A stretch of 46,096 bases of DNA from Pinguiococcus pyrenoidosus (taxonomy: Eukaryota; Sar; Pinguiophyceae; Pinguiochrysidales; Pinguiochrysidaceae): assembly GCA_019677205.1 (NCBI GenBank), contig JAAMXY010000227.1, positions 1-46,096 of the forward strand. Reading direction: 5' to 3'. The notes under the pieces are model-generated. The model ran no database searches and was not told the DNA's origin. It saw only the letters and a program-made list of their open reading frames with translations. How positions within the stretch are numbered: the first letter of the stretch is position 1; every line of letters begins with the position of its first letter. The position numbers and the translations under genes are program-made. Shown one piece after another: positions 10,603 to 22,476 of the stretch.

Positions 10603-11750
10603 ATGCAGAACGAAGAGCCGGGTGGACAGCTATCTCCTCAGCAGAGCGTGGCAGAGGCGCTGGCGCAGCTGGAAGAGAAGTTCCTGACGCGGATCAGCGA
10701 CCTTGCCGGGCAGCTGGCCACTTCCGAGCGGAAGCTCCAGAACGCCCACTTCATCATGGAGGTTTGAAGAGGCAAACGGAGCCTCACCCCGTTCTAGCCC
10801 AACTTGCTCACCTGCCTCGGTGTGCTCGGCAGGCCTGCGAGAGCGTGGCGGCCAGAGCCCGGACTGCACAGCTGGAGGCGGAGGAGGGCCAGCGACGCTG
10901 CCGAGAGGCACAGGCGGGGGCGTTTGAGCAGTTTCGTCGTGACATGAACGCCAGCACGACGGCGGACTTTCGGGCTTCCATCAAGAAGCTGGGCGAGAGG
11001 ATCAGCGAGATGTCCGGGAAGCTAAGGGAAGGTGCGCGCAAAGGAACCGCAAGAGCGGGGGCGTCATTCGCCCACGAACAAGAGTGCTGCAGCCCGTTCA
11101 CCTACTTCTCTGAATTGGGCACCCACGCAGCGTACACAGATCCGGATCTCAGGAAGCCGGGGAAGTTCCTCAAGCGCAGAAGGGTGGAGGAGCTGAAGAG
11201 GAAGCTGGATGCCACGATGCGGAGGCGAGAGGCGCAGCTGGAGCTCCTGCGCCAGTACGACGCGCAGCATGCCCTGGAGGAGAAGCTGCGCACGGCAGCG
11301 AGTCTGGGCAGTCTACGAGACTTGCAAATGCTCATCTCAAAGGGGGTGTCATTGAACGCAATCGATGCGTCGGGGTACAGCGCGTTGCACTATGCCGCTG
11401 GCCAAGGCCACGCGGACGCCGTCGACTTGCTGCTTCATTCCGGCGCCACCTGCCACCCCACGGACGTCGCAGACCCGCCAATCCTGCTGGCCTGTCAATC
11501 GGGATCGACGAGCGTGGTCAAGGTCTTGCTAGCCTGGGGAACGTCGCTGGCGCAGACCAAGAACAGTCAAGGACGAGGCTGTCTTCACGTCGCGGCGCTG
11601 CACGGCAAGGCTGACGTTGTGGCCTTGCTGCTGGCGGAAGGAGCAGACGTGAATGCCCGTGACGACGCGGGCAAGACCCCACTGCATCTTGTGGCCGCGA
11701 CGCCTCATGTGGAGGTTGCGAGGATGCTTGCAAGCAAGGGGGCGAGGTAG
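10603..11750 (+). CDS. Coiled-coil protein with C-terminal ankyrin repeats
   Basis: Exons 10603-10761 and 10833-11750 (71-nt intron, GAG|GTTTGA ... CAG|GCC), about 358 aa. The start ATG gives a hydrophilic heptad-rich N-terminus (QQSVAEALAQLEEKFLTRI) that continues as coiled coil across the junction (ARTAQLEAEEGQRRCREAQ) to about residue 115. A second charged helical segment (RRRVEELKRKLDATMRRRE) leads into four ankyrin repeats at about residues 220-355, with typical GYSALHYAAGQGHADAVDLL, GCLHVAALHGKADVVALLL and GKTPLHLVAA cores. Ankyrin repeats bind proteins; no catalytic domain is visible. Partner and location are unknown. The frame upstream of 10603 is open but low-complexity and is not included. 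Confidence 0.8.
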
Positions 11751-12419
11751 GGGACCACAGATCGGAATGTGATTATGTTTCAGTAGGAGCGTTTCTTCCT
11801 ACCTCAAGACGGTTTCGTTCTCTGGTATTGCTCACTTTATCGGTATTCGTTTCTTGGTCCAGCCAATTCGAGATTCGAGTTACAGTACTAGTTCAAATTC
11901 AATTCAGTTCAAACTTCTGATCTCGCTAGTATTTTTATATTTAAATATGACATTTATTTATCAAATTTTGATATAGTAAACGAAATCAAAATAAACTAAT
12001 TATTTTTGAAATTTTTGAATTATCGTAGAATTCAATTTCGAAATGCTTATTCTTCTCAGCTTGATTCCAGAAAGAAAGCGAGTCTTGTTTCGACCATTAC
12101 GAGCACTTTACACTCAGTCGTCATTGGTCCAAAATCCAGTCAGCTTTAGCCCAGGCCGTAGTTACGGCAACATGCAAAGCTTCGCAGGTTGAGGTTGTGC
12201 CGAGATTCGACGTCGGTGCGACCGTTGCTGGGTCCGAAGAATCTGATATGATTTCCCATCAACGTCAATCACTTCTCTCACGTCTTCGAAGTTTGAAAGC
12301 CTTGCAGCCTGACATGGACCCGTGAGATTGGCGCGCCACACTCTGACGAAGAAGTGTAACACCGTCGCCAAGGCCAGAAGCCACACTTGAGTTCGTTCAG
12401 AGGCGGAGATATCGACACG
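11751..12419. other. AT-rich intergenic island
   Basis: The stretch 11870-12060 is strikingly AT-rich for this window (for example TATTTTTATATTTAAATATG). No gene is visible. The right part is the upstream region of the DUF2358-like gene. Confidence 0.6.
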
Positions 12420-13328
12420 ATGGCGCGCTCGCAGTCCCATCAGCTGAGAATCTGCTCGTTGGCCGCAGCGTTTGGATTGGCCTTCGCCCTTTCGCCGCGA
12501 CTAGCTCGGCGCAGCGCGCTGAAGACGCCTCCGCTGAGCCTGGACCATCGCCTTCCACTCAAGGATGCCACGCTCAACGAGAACGTCGGTTTCGAGCTGC
12601 CTCCGAGCTTCCTGCCCTTGATGTGCCCCTCGGAAACCCTGAATGATCGCCGCCAGGAGGAGCTGCGCGGCAACGGCGGACTGCAGCCCAAGATCTGCAA
12701 CATCCTGGACACTCTGCGGGACGACTATCCCTACCTCTTCGACCAAGAACCGGACCTGAGCATCTACACGGACGACATCGAGGTCACGGATCCGTCGGGC
12801 GTCCCTCTAAGTAAGTACGCATGGGGGAGTTGCGTGGCACACCACGTGGACTGACCTAGCCTGCCTTGCGTGTGGTGTTTTTGTGTCGCCGCAGTCGGCA
12901 AGACGAACTATCAGCGGATGTGGGCCGGCCTCCGTGCGATGAAGCGCTACGCGATGCGAGATGCGCGCCTGCGCTACTCGATGCTGTACTGCCAGGCGAG
13001 CAACACCGTCCGGGTTTTCTGGTCCGTCGATGTCGTGCTGAAGCCCGCGATCGCGCTGTACATCGCCGCGGGCAGCGAGCAGGAGCCGATCCGGATCGAC
13101 GGAATCTCCGTGTACCACGTCAACAGCGACGGCCTGGTGTACAAGCACAGCGTCGAGAACCTCAATTACAACAACAAGCTGAACCGCTACATCGAGGCCG
13201 CCGCCTTCGACCTGCAGGCCTGGGCAGCGGAGGTGCAGCGTCGGCACAAGCGCGCCTGGCACACCGGCCACGCGGCCGCCTTCGATTTCGACAAGCCGCT
13301 GTGGCAGCAGCTCGAGCGGGATGACTAA
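12420..13328 (+). CDS. Plastid-targeted DUF2358/NTF2-like protein
   Basis: Exons 12420-12810 and 12895-13328 (84-nt intron, CTA A|GTAAGT ... CAG|TC GGC), about 274 aa. The N-terminus (ICSLAAAFGLAFALSPRLAR) is a hydrophobic signal followed by a basic region, fitting a complex-plastid presequence. Downstream, LRDDYPYLFDQEPDLSIYTD followed by DIEVTDPSG resembles the start of the DUF2358 family (chloroplast proteins with an NTF2-like cone fold), and NYQRMWAGLRAMKRYA fits its next helix. A strand-rich half (NTVRVFWSVDVVLKPA, IRIDGISVYHVNSDGLVYKH) follows, as in NTF2-like folds. The family has no established enzymatic role. An upstream in-frame ATG at 12387 would spoil the signal peptide. Confidence 0.65.
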
Positions 13329-13951
13329 GGCCAGAGGCCTGCGGCTGGGTTGGTGGCCTTGAGGAGTTTCGGAGGAAGCTGGCATGTTCGCCCTCTTCAG
13401 TAAACATTCTGGGTTTGGCATTCCACGGAGTCTTGGGATAGTTTGTGGCGATGGCCTCGGACGGCCCTGTTTTGGGGGCCGTCGGCGCCGTCGTAGAGCG
13501 TTTTATGTGATGTGGGGGTGTGTTGATACAGCTGTGGGACCGACCGCGCCGGAAGAACTCGAGATGCAGTCAAAGCTTTTGGAAAGTTGAAATGGTAGAT
13601 GATTGCAGTGAGTGATCCTGCCTGTACTCCAGGTGGCAGCAAAGTGGGCGGGTCCGCGAATACCCTATCCGTAAGGTTGTTTGGAAGAAGACGGCTGTTC
13701 TCTGTCGTCCTTGAGAAGGGTGAGAAGCTTGGATTCATTTCGGAAGAAGTTTTGTTTTTGGCCGAGTGCCCTTCTCTCCGCAAGCTTCAGCGGTGGAATG
13801 CTCATGCCGCGAAGGCTGCCACTGACGGGATGGCCGTGGACTGCGTGTGTGTTCTTGTGCATGTCCCACGCCAACACACCACGCGCAGAAGCGGTCGCTG
13901 GCACTCCCTTGCCGCGAAGCAGCTGAAGCGCTCCGAGGTCCACTGCCCACT
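13329..13951. other. Convergent 3' intergenic region
   Basis: Lies between the ends of the DUF2358-like gene (+) and the lipase gene (-). It contains a perfect 8-bp inverted repeat (listed separately). The small open frames look like chance. Confidence 0.5.
13460..13483. repeat. 8-bp inverted repeat, potential hairpin
   Basis: GACGGCCC (13460-13467), an 8-nt loop, then GGGCCGTC (13476-13483). It lies about 130 nt after the DUF2358-like stop, so it could fold in that mRNA's 3' UTR. Confidence 0.7.
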
Positions 13952-15980
13952 CTAGTAGCCATCGTTCCTCTCGAATGCCCGTTCGATGGCTTCTGCATCA
14001 GGCAGGGGCCTCGGCTCATGAAGGATGAACTGCGCGGCATCGTCCATGATTCCGCGCCCGCCCTGCCACATGATCTCGGCCAGCGGATCGCGCGCGAGCG
14101 CACAGATTCGGTTGTGGTTCAACGGAAGTCGGGAGTTCGGGAAGTCGACCAAGACCTTGGACCAGCCCAAGCGATCCAGCGAGGATGCCATCATCTGGAG
14201 CTCCTCGTCGACGCTGACCTTCGTGGAGGGAATGCTCGGCAGCACCATGCCGTCTCTCGCGGGCAGCTCGAGCTGAGGAAGCTGCAGCTGCTGAAGAGCG
14301 CGAAGGGGCTGCCGAAACGTGTCTCTCAACTGCGGGGGAAGCCTCTCCCCTTCTTCCAAGGCCTTGAGAATCCGCGTTATGCCCACCAGCCTGGAAGGAT
14401 TCTCCAACGCTTCCAGATTTGGAATCTGTGACGTGTGCGACTCAAAGATTGCCACGATGCGGCCGAGGCTCTCCTCCGACTGCATTAGTCGCTCCAGCTG
14501 CTCCCGAATTGAGATGGTCCGGAAGTTCGACACGAACTTCCACGCACTGGACACGCCGCGCAGCCACGACCGCTGGGAGAGTTGGAGGAAATACGAAGCA
14601 AGAAGGCGTGAGACAAGGACCAGCAGAGGTGCTTCTGTCTTGCGGGCGTGTGCTTGTCTTTGTTGGTCACTTGAAAAGATTGGGTAGTAGACCTCACCTG
14701 ACCGCCTTGCGTGAGGTCTTCGCCGGCCTCCCGGGCTTTTTTCTCAGCTAGCATTGCCGCAGTTTGCGCCTGTGAGAGCGACGGTGCAAGGGGGTTTGCG
14801 TAGCTGCATCTTGGGGGGCTCTCGCGGAACGAAACGAGACCCCACAACACGGTGCACATCACTTCCATATGTGTGCGCGTACCTCAGCTGCCTTATCGAT
14901 CTCATCTAGCTTCTTCTGGATTTTCTGAGGATCTTCATCCTTGGCCGCAGCATGGGACAGGACCGCGTATCGTCGCCACATCTTGATCTTCTCTGGATTC
15001 GGCATGAAGAGCGCGCTCTCGGGAAGGACCAAGAAGTCGCCCCGCAAGTTCCCGTACACTCGCCGCCGCTGGAAGGCGCGGAGGGGTCCCAGGTACTGCT
15101 CCTCGATGGCCATCTGCCGGAGCAGACTGTCCGCGTCATTGCGAAACAGGTCGTCGCCCGTTTCCTAACAAGCACAGAGGAGACCCAAATGAGACAACGA
15201 CAAAGAAGGAGAGCAGAGGTGTACGAGGGACACGTGCAGCGCCCTGCCCATGGCTTCGTCTCCACCGTCTCCATCAACAGACATGACGTCCAGCTGCAGT
15301 ATGACGCATGGATGCAAGCCGCACCTGCAGCACGGCCGCGAAGACCTTCTCGAGGGTCTCAGGCAAGGGCCAGTAGGTGAGATTCGCGCAGCCCAAGTGC
15401 GGCGAGGCGATGGTCACGAAGGCCGCCGGCATCATCCCACACAAGGTGACGGCATCCATATCCCCCTTGCCGCTGTCGACCAGCTGGCTGATCATGTAGC
15501 GGGCATACAAGCCCCCCAAGCTGTTGCCCACGACGCTGATTCTCTTCAACGACGGCATCTGCTGCGCCACCAGGCGCACTTCGTCCACCGCCCTTCTCCC
15601 ACCCTTTACCATGCCATCGATGGTACGCAAGCCGGAGTTGGCGGCGATTGCATGGCAATGCACCTGGGAGGGAAGGAAGGGGGGGGGGGGNNNNNGGGGG
15701 GGGGGGGTCAGGCCCGAGGATTCAAAGGAGATGTCAGAACATTGCTGGCTTCGTTGACTACCTTGTCGCCGCCTGCGGCGAACACCGCCTTGGCCAGGTA
15801 GTTGAGGTCATTGTGAGAGCCCCCGAGACCATGGATGAGCACCACTAGATGCTCGGGCTCCACGGGCTCCCGCACGGTGATCGGCGCTGCAGTGGAGGCG
15901 AAGCGGCGGGCCTGCAGGGCGAAGCACAGGCTGGGCGTGAGCAGCAGCGCCGTCCTCGACGACCTGCCCACCACCGTCAT
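13952..15980 (-). CDS. DUF676 (ROG1/FAM135-type) serine lipase/esterase
   Basis: Five exons on the minus strand: 15980-15762, 15663-15325, 15164-14883, 14769-14698 and 14572-13952, about 510 aa. All junctions are in phase. It is an alpha/beta hydrolase: LVVLIHGLGGSHNDL (oxyanion region), nucleophile elbow VVGNSLGGLYARY (GxSxG), then ASPHLGC. The ETGDDLF and LRAFQRRRVYGNLRGDF segments and the tail LDRLGWSKVLVDF ... RLPLNHNRI ... MDDAAQFIL match the C-terminal blocks of plant and yeast DUF676 lipases. This shows that the 13952-14572 exon belongs to the same gene. The His of the triad probably lies in the NHNRI or nearby region. The N-terminus (TALLLTPSLCFALQARRFAS) looks like a targeting signal, to mitochondrion or plastid. 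Intron 1 contains the sequence gap. Confidence 0.85.
15670..15716. other. Assembly gap flanked by G homopolymers
   Basis: Five N bases sit between long G runs inside lipase intron 1 (15664-15761). The true length is uncertain, but the coding frame is unaffected. Confidence 0.95.
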
Positions 15981-16186
15981 GCTCCCGGCGAGGGACGGGA
16001 GGTCTCTCAGGGCGTCTGGGCACCCAAGGGACCTGACCCGGTGGCGTTTGGCAGCGGCCGAGCAAGCTGAGTGATGGAGACAACAGCGGCGAACGAACGC
16101 GGACAGAGGCTAGGGGGCTGAATGTCCACGGGAGGTGCGCTCGCTCCGCACCACAAAGCATGGCAGGAGGTCGAGGCAAGGCAAGG

Positions 16187-17868
16187 CTATTGAACGCAGT
16201 TGCCTGCCCGCACGCGAATCTCGGGGAGAGGCAGTGGCAGCTCGTCCTGGAGGCGTTCTAGCAAGGTTGGGGAGAGCAGCGTGGCCGCCTTGTCCGTCTC
16301 TCGCTGGTCCAGCTCCAATGCTGCCTGAAGGCCATGCTCTCCTTCTGCCTCGTCCTCCTCGCCCCTCCCATCATCACCAGAGAAGGCATCCAAGAAGGAG
16401 GAGGCGTACTCGTCACGGTACCAGACTTTGCTCAGCAGCCGCCGATTGTCCTTCTGCACAGGTTGTCGACACAGGGAGAAGCGACGCCAAAAACCGCGTG
16501 AGACAATCATCTCCACGGCAATGTCGAAGGCTATTTGGCATTGCCACCCGGTCGTGCCCACCTGGGTCAAGAAACGCAGAAAGCTCTGCTCAACTTCTAA
16601 GGTGCTCTCAGAGACTGTATTGGGGTAGAACTCGTGGCCCTTCTCGGGCGCTCCGGCAAACCTTCGGCGCCGCAGCAGCAGTGTCAGCCGCGTCGTCATG
16701 AGTTGGTGACCAGCGCTGTGCTCAGAATGGACAGAGCTGCGGCCGTCCTCAAATTTCTCACCATACGGATAAGCACACTCTTCGTCTTGTCGCCGGGCAC
16801 ACCCGATGAAGCATCTGCGTGGAGCAGAACATCGCAACTGTGCCAATTCGGGGCGCAATATCGACCGTCTCGTACGGAAACGGGAAGAGCCTGCGACAAG
16901 GATTCTCAGCTTGCGTGCCCCAACACGCGCTGCGCACTCCGCGGAAAGCGCGTAAGCCTTGCAACGCTCTTACCGCAGCTGGCCCCCGTGGCTTTCATTC
17001 CACGCTTCTTCGAGGTAGAAGAGCATCGTGAGCTTTCGTTGGCTGTGCGCTCCGCTGCGGCCAAGGTGGGGCGGGTGTTCCAGAACGGATGTGTCAGTCA
17101 CATCGGAGGCGCGCGCAGCCCAAGCTCTTCTCGCACAGCACCTCGTGTCGTAGTGCATAGGAAAGCAGCCTCCAAGGCCTTCATTCACTTGCACCTGCAA
17201 CGTCGAGGCAGTTGTCAGAGCGGCCTGAGTCCCTGGCCCGCTCCAAAATTGGGCACATCACCTTGATCGTGTCTACTCCCGTTATGCCCATCTCAGGGTA
17301 GGCTCTCTGCAATCCCGCAACAAGTCCCTCGGCGTGGGTCTCATGAAATGCAGAAATGGCCGGACAAGTCGCCAGCGCGTGGGGCTCCTGGGGCCGCAGA
17401 GCAAGATGTGTCAAGTCGGTTGCATCGCTGCCGGCGCTCCTCTCTGTGCTCACCACCACGTTCCCCTCCCGCACCAGATCCAGCTCATGGACGCCGCGCT
17501 TGCTCCGAATCACGCCCGCGACCACTCTTCCCGAGCCGTCCCGCTCCACAGCCAGCTTGTTCCTGGCAGGAATGAGCAGCTCTGGAGCTCCTTAGGCCTC
17601 TGGCCATCGGGGCCAACGCTTTGCCGGCCGCCTTACCAAGCGAGAACAGCAGCTCAATGTCTTCTCGGAGAGCACGGCAGTACCCCAGGAAGCTGTCGTC
17701 GTCAGGGGGCGGAAGAACGCAGAACCCGCGGAGGCGAAGATGATCCCGAAGCCCTGCGAAGGAAATCGCTAAACGAGGGCCGTGGTCCGGGGGGTCCGGG
17801 GGACTCTGGTCGGAGTCGGAATCCTCAAAAATGGCTGCAAAGGCGTCCAAGGCCTCCAGGCCGCTCAT
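16187..17868 (-). CDS. 2-oxoglutarate/Fe(II)-dependent oxygenase
   Basis: Five-exon model: 17868-17637, 17581-17262, 17194-16974, 16890-16762 and 16715-16187, about 476 aa. Exons 2-4 join smoothly: ...DTIK-VQVNEGLGGCFPMHYDT gives the iron-binding HxD, LTMLFYLEEAW and GGQLR-LFPFPYETVDIAPR form the core jelly-roll strands, and MFCSTQMLHRV carries the distal His. RRRVCLSV follows as the 2OG-binding strand. These are hallmarks of prolyl-hydroxylase-like dioxygenases. The substrate is unknown. The first 180 residues carry an acidic start (FEDSDSDQSPP) and no recognised domain. The last intron (46 nt) is the least certain; a closer acceptor would give only 25 nt. The C-terminal exon (about 175 aa) is unrecognised. 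Confidence 0.75.
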
Positions 17869-18403
17869 GGCCCGTCGAAGGGGTACAGAGAGGCGAAAGC
17901 CGCGGGAGTTGGCACTTCTGATGTCCGCCAGGGTTTTTGGCGGGAAAACTGCTGCGGATTGGTGGGTGCAAAATGAAGAAACAACATTTAAACTATTTGA
18001 AGATACACCATTGGATGCAAGGACTATCCTGATTGGTGTTTGCGGTGATTGGCGGCACGTGAGTGGGAGAATCTGACAGACACGGGTTCACAAATATTGA
18101 AAATTAGCAAAAAATGCATCCAAAGCACGCATGCCATAACATTCTTGTCGAGGACCTTCCCTTTTAAAAATGGAGGATTCGACGAGCGTTCCTCGGCACC
18201 GCTTCGCGCGCCTTTTCCCTTTCAAGCGCGCAGAGCTCTGCCCCGGGGCGGCACCCAGTGCTCCACCTCGCACGCGCGCTTCGGTGTTCCCATCGGCTAT
18301 CGCACGCAGTGGACAGCAGAGACAACCCAGCTGAGCAGCGCGCGACCCGCTAGCGAAACGGAAGTGCCGCCGCATCGACGGCGCGCGGACGAGGTGGACG
18401 CGG
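17869..18403. promoter_or_regulatory. Divergent promoter of oxygenase and INPP4-like genes
   Basis: A perfect E2F-like motif TTTGGCGGGAAAA lies at 17936-17948, about 70 nt upstream of the oxygenase ATG. The rest is locally AT-rich (about 17970-18150) with no gene. An open frame enters from 18049, but the start at 18404 in another frame is preferred for the INPP4-like protein. Confidence 0.5.
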
Positions 18404-21400
18404 ATGCAGAAGGTGGAAGTGACCTTTGTGGTGGCGGCACGAGGGGCCTTTGCCGCTCGCGATGCGTCTCCGACGCAGTCTCCGAAGAATCTCTTCGGAA
18501 AACTTCGAAAAGTGCGACACGATGCATTCTCCGCCGAGGTTGTCGAGGCCGGATCTCACGTTCTCTGCCCTCGCAGGCCGCCACGTCGCTCGCGGAGAAG
18601 GCGGAGAAAGCTCTGAGGATCGACGAGGCGAAGGCGCTGGTGCTGGAGGTGCATGTCTCCATTCCTGAGGATGGGAAGGCCACCTTCGCGCCGAGTTCCG
18701 CGCAGGCGTCTGCGTACGGAGTGGAGATCCACGCGTCGGAGATGTTTCCGGAGCCCAGCTCGACGCCCACGGGCGTCATTGGCATCTTCAAGCCGTGCCT
18801 GTTCATGCTGCCGCCGAACTCGGACTGCCGGGTCCGCCTTCGCATTCGCAGCAACAAGAAGGCGAAGGGCAGCGATGTCGAACCGCTGGTGCAGACGGAA
18901 TTCAGCATGGCGACGCTCATGAGCCAGCTGGCGAGGACGCCCTGCGTGCCGATCTGCTCCGAGGTGCAAGTCATTGCGCTTCCGCCGTTGCCAGACCGGA
19001 AGAGGGCGTGGACGGCTCCCTCGCCACCGCCGCAGGAAGTCGACCTCCTCGGCGGGGACCTGGCCGAGGCCGAATCGAAGGAGCAAGCAGTGGTCCCGGC
19101 CGTGGCGCTTCATCGTGCTCTCCTGGGCGGCCACCAGGGAAAGCTGAACCCAATGCAAATGTCCTATGCGATCACGCAGGCTTGGTCGCAGGATCCCTCG
19201 GTTGCGCCGGAGGTCTTTCGATTTCGAGACACGGTGGTGGAACCGGACATCGTGAAGTGCATCCCGCTGTCTCTGCTTGCTCCGACCGCCAAGGGGCTTT
19301 GGGAGGCGGCGCAGGCCATGCGGAAGGTGTACCACAAGCATCGACTTCACCGGCGGCAGTTCAACTCGGCCACGGAAGCCAAGGCGAACGGGTACAACGA
19401 GCTTCGCGTGGCCGTGGAGCACGGCTTCAATCTCACCAACGCCTCGGCAGTGGAGATTGCAGATCCGCAGGGAGGCCAGGGCATGTCCAAGGGATTCTGG
19501 CTGGAGGATCTTGTGACTGGGAAGCAGGCCACGAGCAGCAAAGCCGAGCCTGCCCCCGCCGAGAAGGCACTGCAGGGATCGCGATTCTGCCTGGGCCTCG
19601 CGACACCTTCTCCGCAAATGCCGGTCTCGTTCATTCAGCCGGAGTCTCAGTCCTTTGCATCCGAAGCTTCGGCGAGCCTGCGCACCCTGTCCGGACGGTT
19701 GAAGCCCGTCGCCGCAGCAGTAGAAGAAGGGGACGGCGAGCCGCAGCGCCCAAAGCTGACCGTGTCGGGAAGTCGGAAGATATACTCGTCAGTCACGGTA
19801 GAAGTGCGGAGGCTTGCCAACGCCGACGACGCCTCCCATGCAGCAGCGCGGTGGGAGGGATTCATCGGTCAGACCGATTCGGTCGTTGCTGGCGCCAATC
19901 CTGCCTACTCCCGTGCGGGCGCGCGGGCGCCTCGCGGAGCGGCTTCGAAGGTCCTGTCGGACGGATGCACGATGTCGACGCACCTGCCCGCCAGCGCCGT
20001 GGACGACCCCAGCGTGCTTTTGGTGTTTCGCGTGTGGCAGATGCTGGAGGGTCGCTCCGCCGCCCTCATCGGCGAAGCCGGCGCGCCGCTTTCGGCCTTC
20101 GATCTGTCGCCCAGAGAGAACGGGTCGCCGCGCGTCTACACGCTGAAGCTGTCGACGCCCGCCTCGTCGGGACCGACGGGCACTCTCCACGTGAGGATAG
20201 CGTTCGAGACGCCGCGGAACGACTTGGGAAAGAACGACGTCGGCGCGGGACACAACGACTCGGCGACAGCAGCGCCGCCTGCGGAAGCGACCTTGGCCAG
20301 CATGCTGCAGGGGCTGACGGAGGAGAAGGAAGACTCGGACGAAGAGGACGTCCACCTTGAGACGGAAGCCCAGGAGGCCGTCCGTTCGGAGCATAGCGAG
20401 CTCCAGCTGAAGGATTTCCTGTCGCCAGACTTGGTCGCGTTCGCGGAAGGGCTGCGGGAGGAAGGAGAAGCCGCGTCCGAAGATCCCGAGGCGTGGATCG
20501 GTGACAGCGAGACGTGGCACGCGGAGCAGCTGGGCGTGTCGTCCATGGAAGGGATGTACGACTGGCTCGGCCCCTGCGGGTTCTCCCCATTGCCCTCGCT
20601 AGATAGCGTCGTGATGGAGCCTCCGCCGCCGCCGGCGATGGAGCAAGTAGACGTTCTCCGAAACAATCTCATCCCAGGCCTCCACTCAGGCTACCGACCC
20701 GGCGACGCCGAAAGTGCGCGGGCCGCTCCAGAGGCTGACCTGCTGTCTCGCCAGGAAGACGAAGCGCCCAAGCTGAGCTCCTTGAAGGCTGGTTCCTCGG
20801 TCGATCCGATCAGCCCGGTCATGCGCGCCGTCTCCTGGCGCCTGACGCCCCTCAAAGCATTGCGCGACATCACGCTGCTGTACTACAAGGTCTACTGCCT
20901 CGTCGAAGGCATGCTGAAGAAGGAGGCCTTCCGGCTTGAGCAGGAGGAGCTCTTCCGCAGCAGCAAGCTGAAGACGGACAAGACCTTGCAGGCTGCGCCG
21001 ATGAACCTCCACGTCCACGTGTCGGAGGTCTTCATCCCCCCGTCGGAAAGGGGTCAGGAAGAAGCTACCCTGGAGCACGGCATGGACTTCGTCACCTGCG
21101 GTGCGGCCACGGCGCATGCCTTCGGCTTCAAACCAGGAGGGCTGCTCAAGAATGTCACGATGCTCGAGGAGCTCGAGAAGCAGATCATGAACGTGTACAA
21201 CACCATCAGCCTGTACAACTGGGAGCCCGCTTACCGGCAGCGGGGCGCGGTTTCGGAGCCGGTCTTTGAGAAGCTTTACGAGCTGGGGGCCAAAACGGCA
21301 GAGTTTGAGAGCTTACGAACGCTGACGGCCGTGCGGCAGATGTGCACCCTCAGTCAAGCGCTCTGCACGTGCGTGTCGACGTTTGTCAGCAGGTTGTACC

Positions 21401-22476
21401 TCATGCTGTATGAAGAGTTCCGACCTCCCACCGCCTTCAGCAGTGCGACAAACGGCGACAAGGCGCAGGCCCTGGAGAAGATGGCACCCATCTGGGTCCG
21501 GGCGGGCTTCTTCGTCTACTGGCAAGGCCTGCTCAGCTCCGCGGGCAAGGAGAAGGGCATGATCGAAGACGTCGTGGCCACCCTGGCCGTGATCCACGCG
21601 CACTGGAGGATACGCCTTCAGCTGTCCACCGACCCCGCGCGAGATGACGACGTCCGGGCGCAGTGCCGAATACGACCGGCTGCGTGCCGCGTGGACATTT
21701 ATCTGCCGCGGATCTTTGCGCCGAAGTTTGCCAACACGGGAGCGACGGCTCTGCTTTCCCACGACATCAAGCTGCAGCCCGTGCTGCTCACCCAGGGAAT
21801 CGACATCCGGCAGACCATGGCGAACTTCAATCTGAACCTGGGGATGGTTCTCAACAAGTCCGGAGCGCCAGCGGAGAAAGCGACCGCGCCGCCCACGTCG
21901 GCGGCAGCGAGGCTGCAGCAGGCGGCGAACATCAATCTCAATCCGATGTTTCGCGGCGGAGCGGAATTCCAGAAGGAGGTGAACGAGTACGGCGTGAGTT
22001 TCTTCCAGTCGTATCTGTCACAGATACTGAGGCATCGCGTCGAGGGTGACGAGGCCAGCGCGACAGCGGCGGTAGCCGCGCTGAGTGCCGCTGTTCAGGA
22101 CCAGGACGTGACGCTGAAGAACACCGCGGTGCTCATCAACGCCGAAATGGCCTGCGATGAGCTCGGTGGCGGTCGCGTCACCTTCTGCAAGAGCGGCAAG
22201 GACCGCACGGCCATGGCAGTGACGCTGGAGCAGACGAGACGGGTCTACGGAGGGACCAGCCCGGATGGCCGGCCGTCCGACGCGGAGGATTCGGAGCGGA
22301 TGCGGCTCACGAACGTCCTGCGCGTCGGCACTCGTCTGCAGGTCGCGCAGAAGAATATTGGGTACGCAAAGTACAGCTTCAACATGCTGCAGAGGCGCTT
22401 CTTGCCGAAGGCCTACCAAGCTCCGGCGGAGACGATTCAGGACTACATGACTTCGGCTTTGAATGCGGATTCGTAG
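18404..22476 (+). CDS. INPP4-like phosphoinositide 4-phosphatase
   Basis: Model: 18404-18538 and 18577-22476, about 1344 aa. The 38-nt intron is inferred from a clean GT...CTCGCAG and the frame change; starting in the downstream frame at 18049 is an alternative. The signature FCKSGKDRTAM (CX5R, about residue 1248) is nearly the INPP4-specific CKSAKDRTSM. That family removes the 4-phosphate from PI(3,4)P2 on endomembranes. Upstream helices (NVYNTISLYNWEPAYRQRG; VNEYGVSFFQSYLSQILRHR) fit the INPP4 catalytic region. Two beta-rich stretches may be C2-like lipid-binding domains: about residues 1-190 and 455-610 (VTVEVRRLANADDA ... VLLVFRVWQMLEGRSAALIG). A long acidic linker (about 625-760) follows. 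It is longer than animal INPP4 (about 900-1000 aa). Confidence 0.88.

Noticed and set aside
11041-11092. Possible intron GGTGCGCG...TGCAG in the ankyrin gene
   Set aside because: Splicing there would break the downstream frame that leads into the ankyrin repeats. The unspliced frame is open.
15670-15716. Poly-G tract with N bases as a G-quadruplex or regulatory element
   Set aside because: It borders an assembly gap, so the homopolymer length cannot be trusted.
18795-20360. 521-codon open frame overlapping the INPP4-like gene
   Set aside because: Shadow frame in GC-rich coding DNA; Arg/Gly-rich with no motif.
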